This document shows, one piece after another, positions 51,934-61,502 of a stretch of DNA of 64,000 bases; within the stretch, counting starts at the first letter, position 1, and each line of letters starts with the position of its first letter. Both the position numbers and the translations under genes were made by a program. Source of the stretch: DYJB01 sp963777165 (GTDB taxonomy: Bacteria; Chloroflexota; Anaerolineae; Anaerolineales; E44-bin32). The DNA lies in contig CAVZPO010000006.1 of the NCBI GenBank assembly GCA_963777165.1, forward strand, positions 1 through 64,000. The letters are read 5' to 3'. The notes below the pieces were generated by a model, which did not search any database, was not told the origin of the DNA, and saw only the letters and a list, made by a program, of their open reading frames with translations.

Positions 51934-53320
51934 CTAGACCGGGGCTTCTTCGCCGAGCTGGATGCGCCGCGTCTCGGCGTTCTCGAATTTGGCCAGCGAG
52001 CGGCGGAAGACCAGCTCGACGCTCCCAACCGGACCATTGCGGTGTTTGGCGACGATGATCTCGGCCAGATTCTGCTTCAGCGTGTCGGTCTCATACTGGT
52101 CGGGCCGGTAGATGAACAGGACCACGTCGGCGTCCTGCTCGAGGCTGCCGGACTCGCGCAGGTCGGAGAGCACCGGGCGTTTGTCGGAGCGCTGCTCGAC
52201 GGCGCGCGAGAGCTGGGCGGCGGCCAGCACGGGTACGTTGAGCTCGCGCGCCAGGACCTTCAGATTGCGCGTGATGTAGGAGACTTCCTGCACGCGGTTG
52301 TCGATGCGCGAGTCGCCGGTCATCAACTGCACGTAGTCGACGATCACCAGGTCGAGCCGCGCCTCCATGTGGATGCGGCGGCACTTGGTGCGCAGCTGAA
52401 GCGGCGTGATGGCCGGCGTATCGTCAAGGTAGATGTGCGTGTCGCCCAGCGCGCTGACGGCCTGGGTGAACAGCGGCCACTCCTCGTCGTGGATATCGCC
52501 CATGCGCAGGCGCTGCGAGTCGATGCCCGTCTCCTGGGCGATCAGCCGCTGCACGAGCTGGTCGTTCGACATCTCGAGGGAGAACACGGCCACGTGCTTC
52601 TTGTGCAGCTGGCTGGCGTTCTTGGCGGCGGACGAGACAGAAGCCGGATTTCCCCTGGCCGGGACGTCCGGCGATGATCAGCAGGTCGCTGGGCTGCATG
52701 CCGCCGAGCAGCCGATCGAGATCGACGAACCCGGTCGGGACGCCGATGGTCTCATCCCGGTGTCGGGCCAGGTAGTCGATCCGGTCGTAGTAGTCGCTGA
52801 GGACCTTGCGGATCGGCTGCAGCTGATGGGTGAGCCGCCGCTCGCTGACGCCGAAGACTGCCTTCTCCGCCTCGTTGACGACTTCCTCGACCGCCGTCTC
52901 GTTCTGGTAGGCCAGCCGGGCGATCTGATTGGCGGCCGCCAGCAGGCGGCGGCGCGTGGCGGACTCTTCGACCAGCCGGCCGTACGCCTCGGCGTGCAGC
53001 GACGTCGGCACATTGCTGATCAGCCCGGCCAGGTAGGCGGGTCCGCCGGCCTCCTCCAAATGCCCCTGCCGCTCCAATTCCTCGGAGACGGTGAGGATGT
53101 CCATCGGCTGCCGTCGGTCGTGCAGGCTGTTGAAGGCGTCCCACACCCAGCGATTGCGGTGCAGGAAGAAGTCGTCGGGGGCGAGGAAGGAGGCGACGTC
53201 GTAGTACGCCTCCGGGTTGACCAGGACAGCGCCGAGCACGGCTTCCTCGGCCTCGCGGTTGTGCGGCGCTCCCGGGGCGAGGTCGGTGAGGCCGGAGGAG
53301 GGGAGCGGGCGATCGCTCAT
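51934..53320 (-). CDS. dnaB: Replicative DNA helicase DnaB, frameshifted in this sequence
   Basis: From the ATG at 53320 the N-terminal domain (REAEEAVLGAVLVNPEAY) and linker run to Walker A LLIIAGRPGQGKSGF. The frame then breaks at about 52635-52645 and continues as SAAKNASQLHKKHVAVFSLEMS through LVIVDYVQLM, the arginine-finger region and EIIVAKHRNGPVG to the stop at 51934. One extra base within a 7-base stretch explains it. Restored length is about 461 residues, normal for DnaB. As the gene is essential, a sequence error is the likely cause. No intein is inserted. Confidence 0.88.
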
Positions 53321-53372
53321 CGGCAGGCTGGGTCAGTGGGGGCGCCCGGCCCGGCGGGGGCCGGGAGGGGGC

Positions 53373-53897
53373 TCAAGCCGGCGCGTCCCCTTCCGGGGGC
53401 TCCATGCCGTCCATGTCCAGCGAATCGACGAAATCCTTGAACACGTTCAGGCGCTTGTCGGCCGCCTCACCGGCCGGCTCGTCGTCCTTGACCTCGCTCT
53501 CAGGCTCGGTGGAGGCTTCGAGCATCACCCGGTCATCGACGAAGACCGGCACGTGCACGCGCACCGCCAGCGCCAGCGCATCCGAGGGACGCGAATCGAT
53601 TTCCAGCTCGCGGCCGGCGACGCGCAGCACGATGCGCGCGTAGAAGACGTCATCGCGCAGGTCGATGATGTTGATGCGCAGCACTTCGGCGTCCAGCGCC
53701 TGCAGGACGTTGCGCAGCAGGTCGTGAGTGAGCGGCCGCGCCACCTCCATCTCCTGCAGGGAGACGGTGATGGCCTCGGCCTCGTAGGGGCCGATCCAGA
53801 TGGGGAGGAAGCGCTCGCCGGCCAGGTCCTTGAGAATCACGATCCGATGTTGGGACATCAGGCTGACGCGGATGCTGTCGATCTCCACCTGTACCAT
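53373..53897 (-). CDS. Bifunctional nuclease (BFN/DUF151) family protein
   Basis: 174 residues from the ATG at 53897, AAGGGA upstream. BFN core: HRIVILKDLAGERFLPIWIG, EAEAITVSLQ, TLHDLL-like RPLTHDLL, and IDSRPSDALALAVRVHVP. An acidic C-terminal tail of about 45 residues follows. Homologues show DNase/RNase activity or act in wound response; the bacterial role is unclear. It precedes dnaB by 52 bases and may be co-transcribed with the primosome genes. Confidence 0.88.
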   Translation of the reverse strand: MVQVEIDSIRVSLMSQHRIVILKDLAGERFLPIWIGPYEAEAITVSLQEMEVARPLTHDLLRNVLQALDAEVLRINIIDLRDDVFYARIVLRVAGRELEIDSRPSDALALAVRVHVPVFVDDRVMLEASTEPESEVKDDEPAGEAADKRLNVFKDFVDSLDMDGMEPPEGDAPA

Positions 53898-54038
53898 GGC
53901 TGTTCCCTTGGGCGAGGCGATGGGCTCAGTGCATTCTAACATGCGGCCAGGAGGGTCGCAACCAATTCACGCCGCGGGCGCTCGGGCGCCGACGTAGACA
54001 GGGCGGTGCCATCAGCGTGGGGACTCGAATCCGTGGCC

Positions 54039-54102
54039 GTTCTCCACAGGCTGTGGAGAACCAGACTCGGGCGTTGGTCGTGCGCGCCAGTCCTGATATG
54101 AT
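54039..54102 (+). promoter_or_regulatory. Inverted repeat and promoter of the acyl-CoA synthetase gene
   Basis: Perfect 11-base arms around one G (54039-54061), then TTGGTC (54074-54079), a 17-base spacer and TATGAT (54097-54102). The arms end 12 bases before the -35 box, so they suit an activator or repressor site; a terminator for the opposite-strand gene is less likely. Confidence 0.55.
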
Positions 54103-54151
54103 TCCCGTGCCCGTCGGCATGGGCGGAGCATCGTTGCAGGAGAGGTGACGG

Positions 54152-56257
54152 ATGTTGGAGAAGATGTGGGCGCCACGAGGGGTGGCGGTGGTCGGCGTAT
54201 CGCAGAGCCCCGAGAAACTGGGCTACGGCGTGGCTCGCAACCTGGTGGTATCGGGCTATCGGGGGGCAATCCATTTTGTGAACCCGCGCGGCGGCCAGTT
54301 GTTCGACCGGCCGGTCTACCCGGACCTGGCACACGTCCCCGACCCGGTCGACCTGGCGATGATCATCATCCCGGCCGCCGGCGTCCCCAAAGCGCTGGAG
54401 GAATGTGGGCGGCGCGGAATCCGGAATGTGGTCATCGGCTCGGGGGGCTTCCGTGAGACCGGGGAGGAAGGCCGGAAGCTGGAGGACGAGGCGCTGCGCG
54501 TCGCCCGCAAACACCGCATCCGGGTCCTCGGCCCGAACTGCATCGGCTTCCTGGATACGCACCTGCCGATTGATACAACCTTCCTGCCCCTGCCCGGTCC
54601 GGTGCAGGGCGACATCGCCTTCCTCTCGCATTCCGGCGCCATTTGCGAAGCGGTGATCGACTGGGCCCGCGGACAGGGGTTCGGGCTGTCTCGCCTCGTC
54701 AGCCTGGGGAACCAGATGGATCTGACCGAGGGGGAGCTGCTGCCGACGACGGTGGCCGATCCGAACACACGCGTCGTGGCGATGTACCTGGAGGGCGTTC
54801 GCAACGGTCGGCTGTTCGTCGAGAACGCACGCAAGGCAACGCGCAAGAAGCCGGTGCTGGCGATCAAGGTCGGTCGCTCGGAATCCGGCCGGGCGGCGGT
54901 GGCGTCGCACACCGGCGCGCTGGCCGGCCGGGACGTCGCCTACGATGCCGCATTCCGCAAGGCTGGGGTGATCCGGGCGCAAAGCACCGAGGAAGTGTTC
55001 GATTGGGCGCGGGCCCTGGCCTGGTGCCCGCTGCCGCGCGGCCGACGGATCGGCGTGCTGACGAACGCCGGCGGCCCCGGCGCCATCGCCGTCGATGCGC
55101 TCGACAGCTGCGGGCTCGAATTGGCGGTGCTATCCGCCGAGACCACCGCCCGCCTGCGTGAATTCCTCCCGCCGGCAGCCAGCGTGCGCAACCCGGTGGA
55201 CATGCTGGCTGCGGCCGGCGCAGCCGAATACGCCAACGGGCTGAGCGCCTTGATGACGGATGACGGCGTCGACGGCATCATGGTCATCCTGGCGCCTCCG
55301 CCGATGACGACCGCCGCCGGCATCGCCGGGGCGATCATTCCGATGATCCGGTCGGCCGCCAAGCCGGTGATCGTGACGTTGATGGGCGAGGAGATGATCG
55401 CCAATGCCGCGCGGCTCCTTCGGCAGGCGCGGGTGCCCGATTACCGATTCCCGGAACGCGCCGCCTCGGCGATGGGCGTGCTGGCCGATCGTTGGGAAGC
55501 GCTGGCGGCACCGATCGAACGGGCCCCTGTCCTCAAGCGTATCCGTCCGGACGCTGCGCGGCGCGCGCTGGAGCACGGCACCCGCGGCGAGGACGGCTTC
55601 CTCGACGCGGCGTCGGCGGCGCAAGTCGCCCGGGCGTACGGCGTGCCGGTGCCGGAGGAGATCCTGGCCCACACTGCCGACCAGGCGGCGGCGGCTGCCG
55701 GCAAGCTAGGATTTCCTGTGGCGCTCAAGATCGCCTCGCCCGATATCCCGCATAAGTCCGACGTCGGTGGGGTGACCCTGGACGTGCAGGACGCGGCCGG
55801 CGTGCGGCAGGCGTTTGAGCGGATGCTGGCCCAGGTGCGAGCGGTACGGCCGCAGGCGAAGGTGCAAGGGGTCAGCGTGCAGCCCATGCTGCCTCCCGGG
55901 CAGGAAGTGATCGTCGGCGTGGTACGCGACGATCAATTCGGGCCGCTGGTGATGTTCGGCTCCGGCGGCGTGGAGGTTGAAGGGCTTAAGGACGTGGCGT
56001 TCGCTCTGGCGCCGCTCACGCCGTTGGAGGCGGAAGCTTTGCTGGACGCGACCTGGGCCGGGCGCCGGATGCTCGGTTTCCGGAACATCCCGGCCGGCGA
56101 TCGTGCCGCCGCGCTTGACACCGTCATCAGGCTGGCTCAGCTGGCTGAGGATCTGCCGGAGATTTCCGAGATCGAGGTCAACCCGCTGCGGGTCCTTCCA
56201 GGGGAGGGTGGGGCGGTCGCCGTGGACGTACGGCTGAAGGTGAGTGCAGCGATCTGA
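54152..56257 (+). CDS. ADP-forming acyl-CoA (acetyl-CoA) synthetase, fused alpha-beta
   Basis: 701 residues. Order: CoA-binding domain (about 5-100, VAVVGVSQSPEKLGYGVARNL), two succinyl-CoA-ligase-like domains with phospho-His in VASHTGALAGRD, then an ATP-grasp domain (about 480-700) with VALKIASPDIPHKSDVGGV and EIEVNPLRVLP. It interconverts acyl-CoA plus ADP and phosphate with acid plus ATP, a way to conserve energy in fermenting archaea and some bacteria. Fused orientation is the usual bacterial form. GGAGAGGTG precedes the ATG. Confidence 0.92.
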   Translation: MLEKMWAPRGVAVVGVSQSPEKLGYGVARNLVVSGYRGAIHFVNPRGGQLFDRPVYPDLAHVPDPVDLAMIIIPAAGVPKALEECGRRGIRNVVIGSGGFRETGEEGRKLEDEALRVARKHRIRVLGPNCIGFLDTHLPIDTTFLPLPGPVQGDIAFLSHSGAICEAVIDWARGQGFGLSRLVSLGNQMDLTEGELLPTTVADPNTRVVAMYLEGVRNGRLFVENARKATRKKPVLAIKVGRSESGRAAVASHTGALAGRDVAYDAAFRKAGVIRAQSTEEVFDWARALAWCPLPRGRRIGVLTNAGGPGAIAVDALDSCGLELAVLSAETTARLREFLPPAASVRNPVDMLAAAGAAEYANGLSALMTDDGVDGIMVILAPPPMTTAAGIAGAIIPMIRSAAKPVIVTLMGEEMIANAARLLRQARVPDYRFPERAASAMGVLADRWEALAAPIERAPVLKRIRPDAARRALEHGTRGEDGFLDAASAAQVARAYGVPVPEEILAHTADQAAAAAGKLGFPVALKIASPDIPHKSDVGGVTLDVQDAAGVRQAFERMLAQVRAVRPQAKVQGVSVQPMLPPGQEVIVGVVRDDQFGPLVMFGSGGVEVEGLKDVAFALAPLTPLEAEALLDATWAGRRMLGFRNIPAGDRAAALDTVIRLAQLAEDLPEISEIEVNPLRVLPGEGGAVAVDVRLKVSAAI

Positions 56258-56363
56258 GTCTGGGCCGTCATCCGAACTACGGGGACGCGCCTGGCTTCGG
56301 GGATTGCACCTTGCAGTTCAAGCAGGCGTCCAGGTCCTCCGCGCGTTCGCCCAGGAGATCGGC

Positions 56364-56558
56364 ATGATTCGTTCTGTCCTGCATGCAACGCTCGCGAGCT
56401 CAGCGAGCCTGGGGTTGGTGCTTGGGTGCAGCGTCTTCTCGCGCTCTACCGCAGCGATCGACGAGCCGCGCGATTCGCGGCCGACGTCTGACCGGGTGGA
56501 CGCACCCGACGCAGGGCAGCGAGACCTCGGCGCAGCGCGGTGCATGCCGGGGGGCTAG
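56364..56558 (+). CDS. Small putative lipoprotein
   Basis: 64 residues with AGGAGA six bases before the ATG. Signal-like start MIRSVLHATLASSASLGLVL followed by the lipobox LVLGC. The mature part is about 43 residues, polar and charged. The 3' end overlaps the convergent psuG stop by four bases. Its shortness and convergent position leave doubt. Confidence 0.4.
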   Translation: MIRSVLHATLASSASLGLVLGCSVFSRSTAAIDEPRDSRPTSDRVDAPDAGQRDLGAARCMPGG

Positions 56559-57466
56559 GCGAATGCTCGAGCGAGGTCGGCCGCCACGCGGGCGTTGTTG
56601 CGCAGCAGCGCCAGGTTGGCCCGCAGCGTCGTCCCGCCGGTCAGGTCTGCCAGGCGGGAGAGCAGGAAGGGCGTGACTAGTTTGCCGCGCACACCCTCCG
56701 CTTCGGCCTGTTGAAGCGCCGTACGCAGGACAGCCTCAACGGCCTCAGCCGGCACAGCGACTTCCTCGGGGCACGGCACACAGACTAGCACGCCACTGCG
56801 CAGCCCCATCCCCCAATGCGTGCGGATCAGCGCCGCTGCTTGCGCCGCGTCGCCAACCCGCGCGCTGACGGGCAGCCCGCTCCCCCGCGTGAAGAAGGCA
56901 GGGAAATCGTCCGTGCCCCACCCGAGCACCGGAACGCCATAGGTCTCCAGCCACTCGAGCGTACGCGGCAGATCGAGGATCGCCTTGGCGCCGGCGCACA
57001 CCACGACGACCGGCGTGCGCGCAAGCTCCGGCAGGTCGGCGGAGACGTCGCTGGGCGATCCCCGATGGACGCCGCCAATTCCGCCCGTGGCGAAAACCTG
57101 AACCCCACCGGCATGGGCGGCGATCATCGTCGCCGCGACGGTCGTTCCCCCGGTGGCATGCTGGGCCATCGCCGCGCCGAGGTCGCGACGGCTGATCTTC
57201 CACAGCGAGCGGCTGAGCGCCAGCCGCTCGAGTTCGTCGGTGGTGACGCCCAGGCACACTCGCCCATCGATCACCGCCACGGTCGCCGGCACGGCGCCTG
57301 CCGCGCGCACCTCGCCCTCGAGCCGGCGCGCCAGCTCGAGGTTGACCGGCTCCGGCAAGCCGTGGGTGATGACGGTCGACTCGAGCGCCACGACCGGTCG
57401 GCCGGATGCCAGCGCGGCGGCGACTTCCGGGTGGACATGCAGCCAGGCTGGAGGGTCGGTGGGCAT
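56555..57466 (-). CDS. psuG: Pseudouridine-5'-phosphate glycosidase
   Basis: 303 residues from the ATG at 57466 (ATGs at 57478 and 57487 are possible). Family blocks: GRPVVALESTVITHGLPEP, AVIDGRVCLGVT, the motif SRRDLGAAMAQHATGGTTVAATM with the catalytic Lys-region and metal-site residues, and VFATGGIGGVHRG. It splits pseudouridine-5-phosphate into uracil and ribose-5-phosphate. It is encoded after the PfkB-type kinase gene, with a repeat array between. Confidence 0.92.
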   Translation of the reverse strand: MPTDPPAWLHVHPEVAAALASGRPVVALESTVITHGLPEPVNLELARRLEGEVRAAGAVPATVAVIDGRVCLGVTTDELERLALSRSLWKISRRDLGAAMAQHATGGTTVAATMIAAHAGGVQVFATGGIGGVHRGSPSDVSADLPELARTPVVVVCAGAKAILDLPRTLEWLETYGVPVLGWGTDDFPAFFTRGSGLPVSARVGDAAQAAALIRTHWGMGLRSGVLVCVPCPEEVAVPAEAVEAVLRTALQQAEAEGVRGKLVTPFLLSRLADLTGGTTLRANLALLRNNARVAADLARAFA

Positions 57467-57483
57467 GGGGGGCTCCATGAGAA

Positions 57484-57586
57484 GCAATTAGCGATCAGCA
57501 ATTAGCCACAAGCCACAAGCCACAAGCCGCTAGTTACTAGTTACTAGTTGCTAGTTGCTAACTGCTAGTTGCCAGCTGCTACCTGC
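57484..57586. repeat. Heptanucleotide repeat array, units inverted about the centre
   Basis: Plus strand: GCAATTA, GCGATCA, GCAATTA, three GCCACAA, then GCCGC, then eight 7-mers of the TAGTTRC type (two TAGTTAC, then TAGTTGC variants ending TACCTGC). The complement of TAGTTGC, GCAACTA, resembles the left-hand units, so the array can fold back on itself. It fills the psuK-psuG spacer. Confidence 0.85.
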
Positions 57587-57603
57587 ACTTTGCCGACTGC
57601 CGC

Positions 57604-58545
57604 TTAGCGCAGCTGGTCGTACAGCAGCTCGAGCGACAGGGTCGGCACGACACTCCCCGTCGTACGCAATGTCAGCGCCGCTGCCGAAGCTCCCAGACGA
57701 ACGGCTTCATCCAACGGGATGTCGTTGAGCCGCGCGAAGAGCACCGCAGCCGTCAGCGCATCGCCGGCGCCGGTCCGGTCGACGATCTCGGTCTGCACCG
57801 ATGGAACCAGCCCGCTGACTTCCGGCGAGGCGTAGGCCACGCCGAACTCGGCCATGGTGATCACCGCCGCCCCGACGCCCTGCGCCACCAGATGGTGAGC
57901 GATGTCGAGGGCGCGGACGCGATCCATGTGCGCCTGCGGATGTGGCACCAGCACCCCGGCTTGGGCTTCATTCGGCATGAACAGCCACAGGTCTCCGAGC
58001 AGATCGGCGAAACGCGACGCCAGGCTGACCGAGGTCGGATCCGCCGCCACCGGGACGCCGGCCTGCCGGGCGAGGCGGACGACGAGTGCCAGCGAACGCG
58101 GGGACAGGTTCCCGTCGACAAAGACCACCGAGGCGTTCTCGATCAGCGATTTGCAGGCGCGCAGGTGCTCGGGCGTGACCGCCTCGACGATGCGCATGTC
58201 GTCCATCGCCAGGTGCAGATTGCCTTGTTCGTCGAGCACCGCCAGATAGGCGCCGGTGCGGGCGCCTGCGACGGTCAGCACCGTGTCGACATGAACGCCG
58301 GCCTCGGCAGCCTGGGCGAGCACCAGCCGGCCCTCGGGGTCGTCGCCGACGGCAGAGATCAGGTACACCTCGGTCCCCAGGCGGGCGAGATTCTCGGCGA
58401 CATTGCGGGCGACGCCTCCGGGGGACATGCGCAATGCCGCGGGGTTGGAGGTACCCATGTGAAGTGCTTCGGCGGCGCGGCCGACGATGTCGAGGCCCGA
58501 GGATCCGATCGCCACGACCGGCCGGTCGGCGTCCAGTGGCCTCAT
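57604..58545 (-). CDS. psuK: PfkB-family kinase, probable pseudouridine kinase
   Basis: 313 residues, ribokinase-like. First signature region GGVARNVAENLARLG, C-terminal anion hole and base DRTGAGDALTAAVLF. It should phosphorylate pseudouridine at the 5' position for the adjacent glycosidase. The assignment rests on the psuG neighbour. Its ATG overlaps the stop of the SPFH-like gene by four bases, so translation is coupled. Confidence 0.88.
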   Translation of the reverse strand: MRPLDADRPVVAIGSSGLDIVGRAAEALHMGTSNPAALRMSPGGVARNVAENLARLGTEVYLISAVGDDPEGRLVLAQAAEAGVHVDTVLTVAGARTGAYLAVLDEQGNLHLAMDDMRIVEAVTPEHLRACKSLIENASVVFVDGNLSPRSLALVVRLARQAGVPVAADPTSVSLASRFADLLGDLWLFMPNEAQAGVLVPHPQAHMDRVRALDIAHHLVAQGVGAAVITMAEFGVAYASPEVSGLVPSVQTEIVDRTGAGDALTAAVLFARLNDIPLDEAVRLGASAAALTLRTTGSVVPTLSLELLYDQLR

Positions 58546-59870
58546 AGTTTGCTCTCGGAGGGATCGGCAGCCAGAAGCCTGGCCAGGTGGGTCAGGATGG
58601 GATCGCGCTCGAGCACTTCATCCGGCGATGCGGCGGCGGCGTGCCGGCGCAGGCCTACGTACGCCAGCGCCACGAGGCGTTGCAGACGTTCCTCCCGCGA
58701 AGCGGCCGGAGCGCGCCAGGCATCGCCGAGGGACTCGAGAACGCCGACGCCCGCCCGGTCTTCGGGCGGCGCCTCAGGCGTCCCACGCGACGCCTGCCAC
58801 GCCGCGATCAACTCGTCGCCGCGTATCCGCCCGGCCCCGCGAACCTCCCACGTCCCAACGCCGACCCAGTCCAACTCGAGCCCGGTGTCCTGCAGCCGTT
58901 GGCGCAGCGTGTCGGTGCGGAATCGATCGGTGAGTTCCTGGCGCGGGATGTGCAGGTCGCTGGGAAGCATACGCTGGGGTTCGGGCTGCAATGCCAGGAA
59001 GCCCTCCAGCGTCAAGTCACCGATGAAGCGTGTGATCTCGCGCCGCACGAGCCCGGGGAGAGCATCGCTCCACTTGCGCTGACCCGTCGCCGCCACCGGC
59101 TGCCCGTACACCAGGCGTCGGATGGCCTCCTCGGTAAACGGGTAGGGGTCCGACAGGTTGCGCGGCTGATTGCCGCCGTGGACGCGGAACACCATCTGGG
59201 CGTCACGGGCCAGCACCTCGATCCCGTCCCGCGTCACCGCCCGCGACTCATCGACCCGGCGAAGTTGGTCGCGTAAGTCGACGACGTCCCGCAGGCGCTC
59301 GAAGCCGTGCAGGAAGCGGCGGGAGGCAGGTCCATAGACGCGCGGATGGCCCTCCAGCGTCTCGCAGGCCGCGGCGAATCCGAGGTGGACGCTGAGCCAC
59401 CCCGGCCCGCCCACGCGCAGCAGCGTGCTGTTCCAATCCAGGTGTCGTGCATCGCCGCTCGAGACGACGAGCGTGTCATACCCCAGGCCGAAGACTGCGC
59501 TGCGCAGGTAGCGGCTGGCCATGGGGACCGATTCGAGCGCGTAGACGTCATTCAGGTAGTGCGCCGCCAACCGCAATCCGAGCCAACCCCCGGCAGCGAC
59601 CGGCAGCAGATGCAGCAGGACGCGCGGGGCGAAAAGCGAGGTGAAGATGCTGGCCAGCACGTCGAGCGGGAACCCGAGCGCGGTGACCCACGCGGGCGTG
59701 GGGGCGGCGACCGGATCGACAAGCACGGTCAGCAGGAACCAGCCGAGGCCGACCGGGATCACCACCAGCAGCAGCCGCGTGGCGGCCCCGGTGAGCCCGC
59801 GGTCGAGCACCCGCTCGAGGATTGCGCTCCCCGGGGAGACGGAGGCGGCGGCGAAGCCGCGCGTCCTCAT
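58542..59870 (-). CDS. Membrane-anchored SPFH/Band-7-like protein
   Basis: 442 residues. Two hydrophobic segments near the N-terminus (about 30-55 and 70-105), then a cytoplasmic or periplasmic Band-7-like domain: FLHGFERLRDVVDLRDQLRR, AVTRDGIEVLARDAQMVFRV. The rest is helical without known motifs. SPFH proteins build membrane microdomain scaffolds. The gene lies between a 76-residue protein and psuK with four-base overlaps on both sides. Confidence 0.7.
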   Translation of the reverse strand: MRTRGFAAASVSPGSAILERVLDRGLTGAATRLLLVVIPVGLGWFLLTVLVDPVAAPTPAWVTALGFPLDVLASIFTSLFAPRVLLHLLPVAAGGWLGLRLAAHYLNDVYALESVPMASRYLRSAVFGLGYDTLVVSSGDARHLDWNSTLLRVGGPGWLSVHLGFAAACETLEGHPRVYGPASRRFLHGFERLRDVVDLRDQLRRVDESRAVTRDGIEVLARDAQMVFRVHGGNQPRNLSDPYPFTEEAIRRLVYGQPVAATGQRKWSDALPGLVRREITRFIGDLTLEGFLALQPEPQRMLPSDLHIPRQELTDRFRTDTLRQRLQDTGLELDWVGVGTWEVRGAGRIRGDELIAAWQASRGTPEAPPEDRAGVGVLESLGDAWRAPAASREERLQRLVALAYVGLRRHAAAASPDEVLERDPILTHLARLLAADPSESKL

Positions 59871-60097
59871 GCGTTCCCCCTGTCGCCGCTCGAGCCGAGT
59901 GGAGCGGCGGGCGAGGCGCCGACTGCCGACGCAACGGCGCGTATCTCATCCGCTGCCCGTTGCCGCGCCTCCGGTCCGTCGATCTGGTCGGCGAGATGCA
60001 CGGCGTCCGACAGGATGTGCTGGAGAGTGGACTGCAGGTCCGGGGATGCGCCCTTCGCCAGGGCGGTCCTGAGGGAGCCGGTCAGCTCCGACCACAC
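59867..60097 (-). CDS. Small helical protein of the SPFH operon
   Basis: 76 residues from a GTG (60095-60097). Helical (WSELTGSLRTALAKGASPDLQ) with a Gly/Ser-rich tail. Overlaps the upstream SPFH gene by 16 bases and the downstream one by four, which supports a real, co-translated gene. No family. Confidence 0.6.
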   Translation of the reverse strand: MWSELTGSLRTALAKGASPDLQSTLQHILSDAVHLADQIDGPEARQRAADEIRAVASAVGASPAAPLGSSGDRGNA

Positions 60098-61195
60098 GGC
60101 ATCAGGGTCCGAGCGTGGTGCACATCCTCCGGTCGGGCGGAGAGCTCGAGGCGTGACTCGGAGCGAGCTCCCAACGCGTCGCGCCAGCGCTGCATACGCC
60201 CTTCCTGAACGCGCTCGGGCAGGAGCAGGTTCCCGAGGCTGACGGAGAGGACGCGGATGCCGCGGGCGGCAAGGATCTGGTGTTCCTTGGTTGGATGCGG
60301 AGCAGCCGCGTGCTCCGAAGGAGACGAAGGGACCGGCACCATGCGGGCCTGAATGCCGTCCTGCAGGCGACGAACCGGGGACGGATCCCCGGAGCGATCG
60401 TCCAGCAGTTCATCCAGTCGGTGACGTTTGACCTCGTCGCGCCACACCTCGATTGCAAGGCGCAGGGGCAGTTCGGCCCATGGCAGGTCCTCGTGGTCCC
60501 CGTCACCGTATGCATGCCCGTAGGCGGCACGCTCGGCAGCTTGCAGGTTGACTTCGTAGGGCGGCAACTGCGCCGAGCGACCCTCCCGCGGCGGGAGAGT
60601 ATGCCCCGGATCGAGCATGAAGGTCACGCTGAGATCTGCGGCAATGGCCACGCCATCCCGCGTCAATGCCACGGTCGAGGCGGGTCCGGCTGGATCGCCG
60701 GGGCTCGGCCGCTGCCCCTGGAGGCTGCGGACCTGGCGACGCACGTCGATGGCTTCCGCGACGCGCTCGCCCGGAGCGGTGAAGATGATGCCCGGACCGA
60801 CAGCCCGGGTGAAGCGCGTGGGTGTCCGCAAGACCGCTGCGCTGGCCGGGTCGACGAACAGGATCCCCGCACCGGCCCGGTTTTCACCGCGCACCGGCGC
60901 CAGCCGGCCGTTCTCTACGACGCTGATCGGCCCGTGCTGTCCGAGAAGGAATGAAATCGCCCGGGAAAGCGCGTGCCGCCGTTCGTCTCCGGTTCGTGCA
61001 GGCAGGACGAACTGAGAGGCCAGGGCAACCGTGACCAGGAGACTGGCGCAGAAGAGCAACGCGTCTGAGAAGGAAGGTGAGGGCCGGCTGGAGGAGGAGC
61101 GAAGAGCCGGAGGCCCAGGCATAGACCACGCCAAAGACCACCGCTCCTCCGAGCGTCCCGAACCAGGGCTTGCGGTAGAAGGGGGTGGCATCCAT
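60082..61195 (-). CDS. SPFH/Band-7-like membrane protein, frameshifted
   Basis: The N-terminus MDATPFYRKPWFGTLGGAVV with one membrane segment starts at 61195 in one frame and breaks near 61068. The second segment (ALLFCASLLVTVALASQF) and the Band-7-like domain (FVDPASAAVLRTPTRFTRAVGPGIIFTAPGE; STVALTRDGVAIAADLSVTFML) continue in another frame to 60082. One extra C explains it. The restored protein is about 370 residues and resembles its operon neighbour. Probable sequence error. Confidence 0.65.
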
Positions 61196-61502
61196 GCTCG
61201 AGGGATTGTATCCCGAAGGGCGGAGGAGCGGCAAACGAGGCTCGTCGCGGTTGAAGGGAAAACGGGATCGCGAAGTGAGGGGCAGTCCTTGACCGCTCCG
61301 GAGGGAGAGGGGGAAACCACGAGTCCGCGACAACCGGGCCGCAGGTCCCCAGTCGAGTGGCATGAGAGGTGAGGAGGAGGGGGTGAAAGCTCGGGCCGCC
61401 ATGCCCGGGGAAAATGGGTCCCTAGCTCCCATGCAACACCCGCTTGCCTTCCGGGCGTCGTCAGGTTACTCTAAGCAAAGGCCTCTTGGGGAAGGAAGCA
61501 CG

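Noticed and set aside
52620..52650. Intein or programmed frameshift in dnaB
   Set aside because: No inserted sequence between the two halves, only one extra base, and no slippery motif. Sequence error is simpler.
57484..57586. Short repeat array as a CRISPR
   Set aside because: Units are 7 bases, degenerate and contiguous with no spacers; no cas genes nearby.
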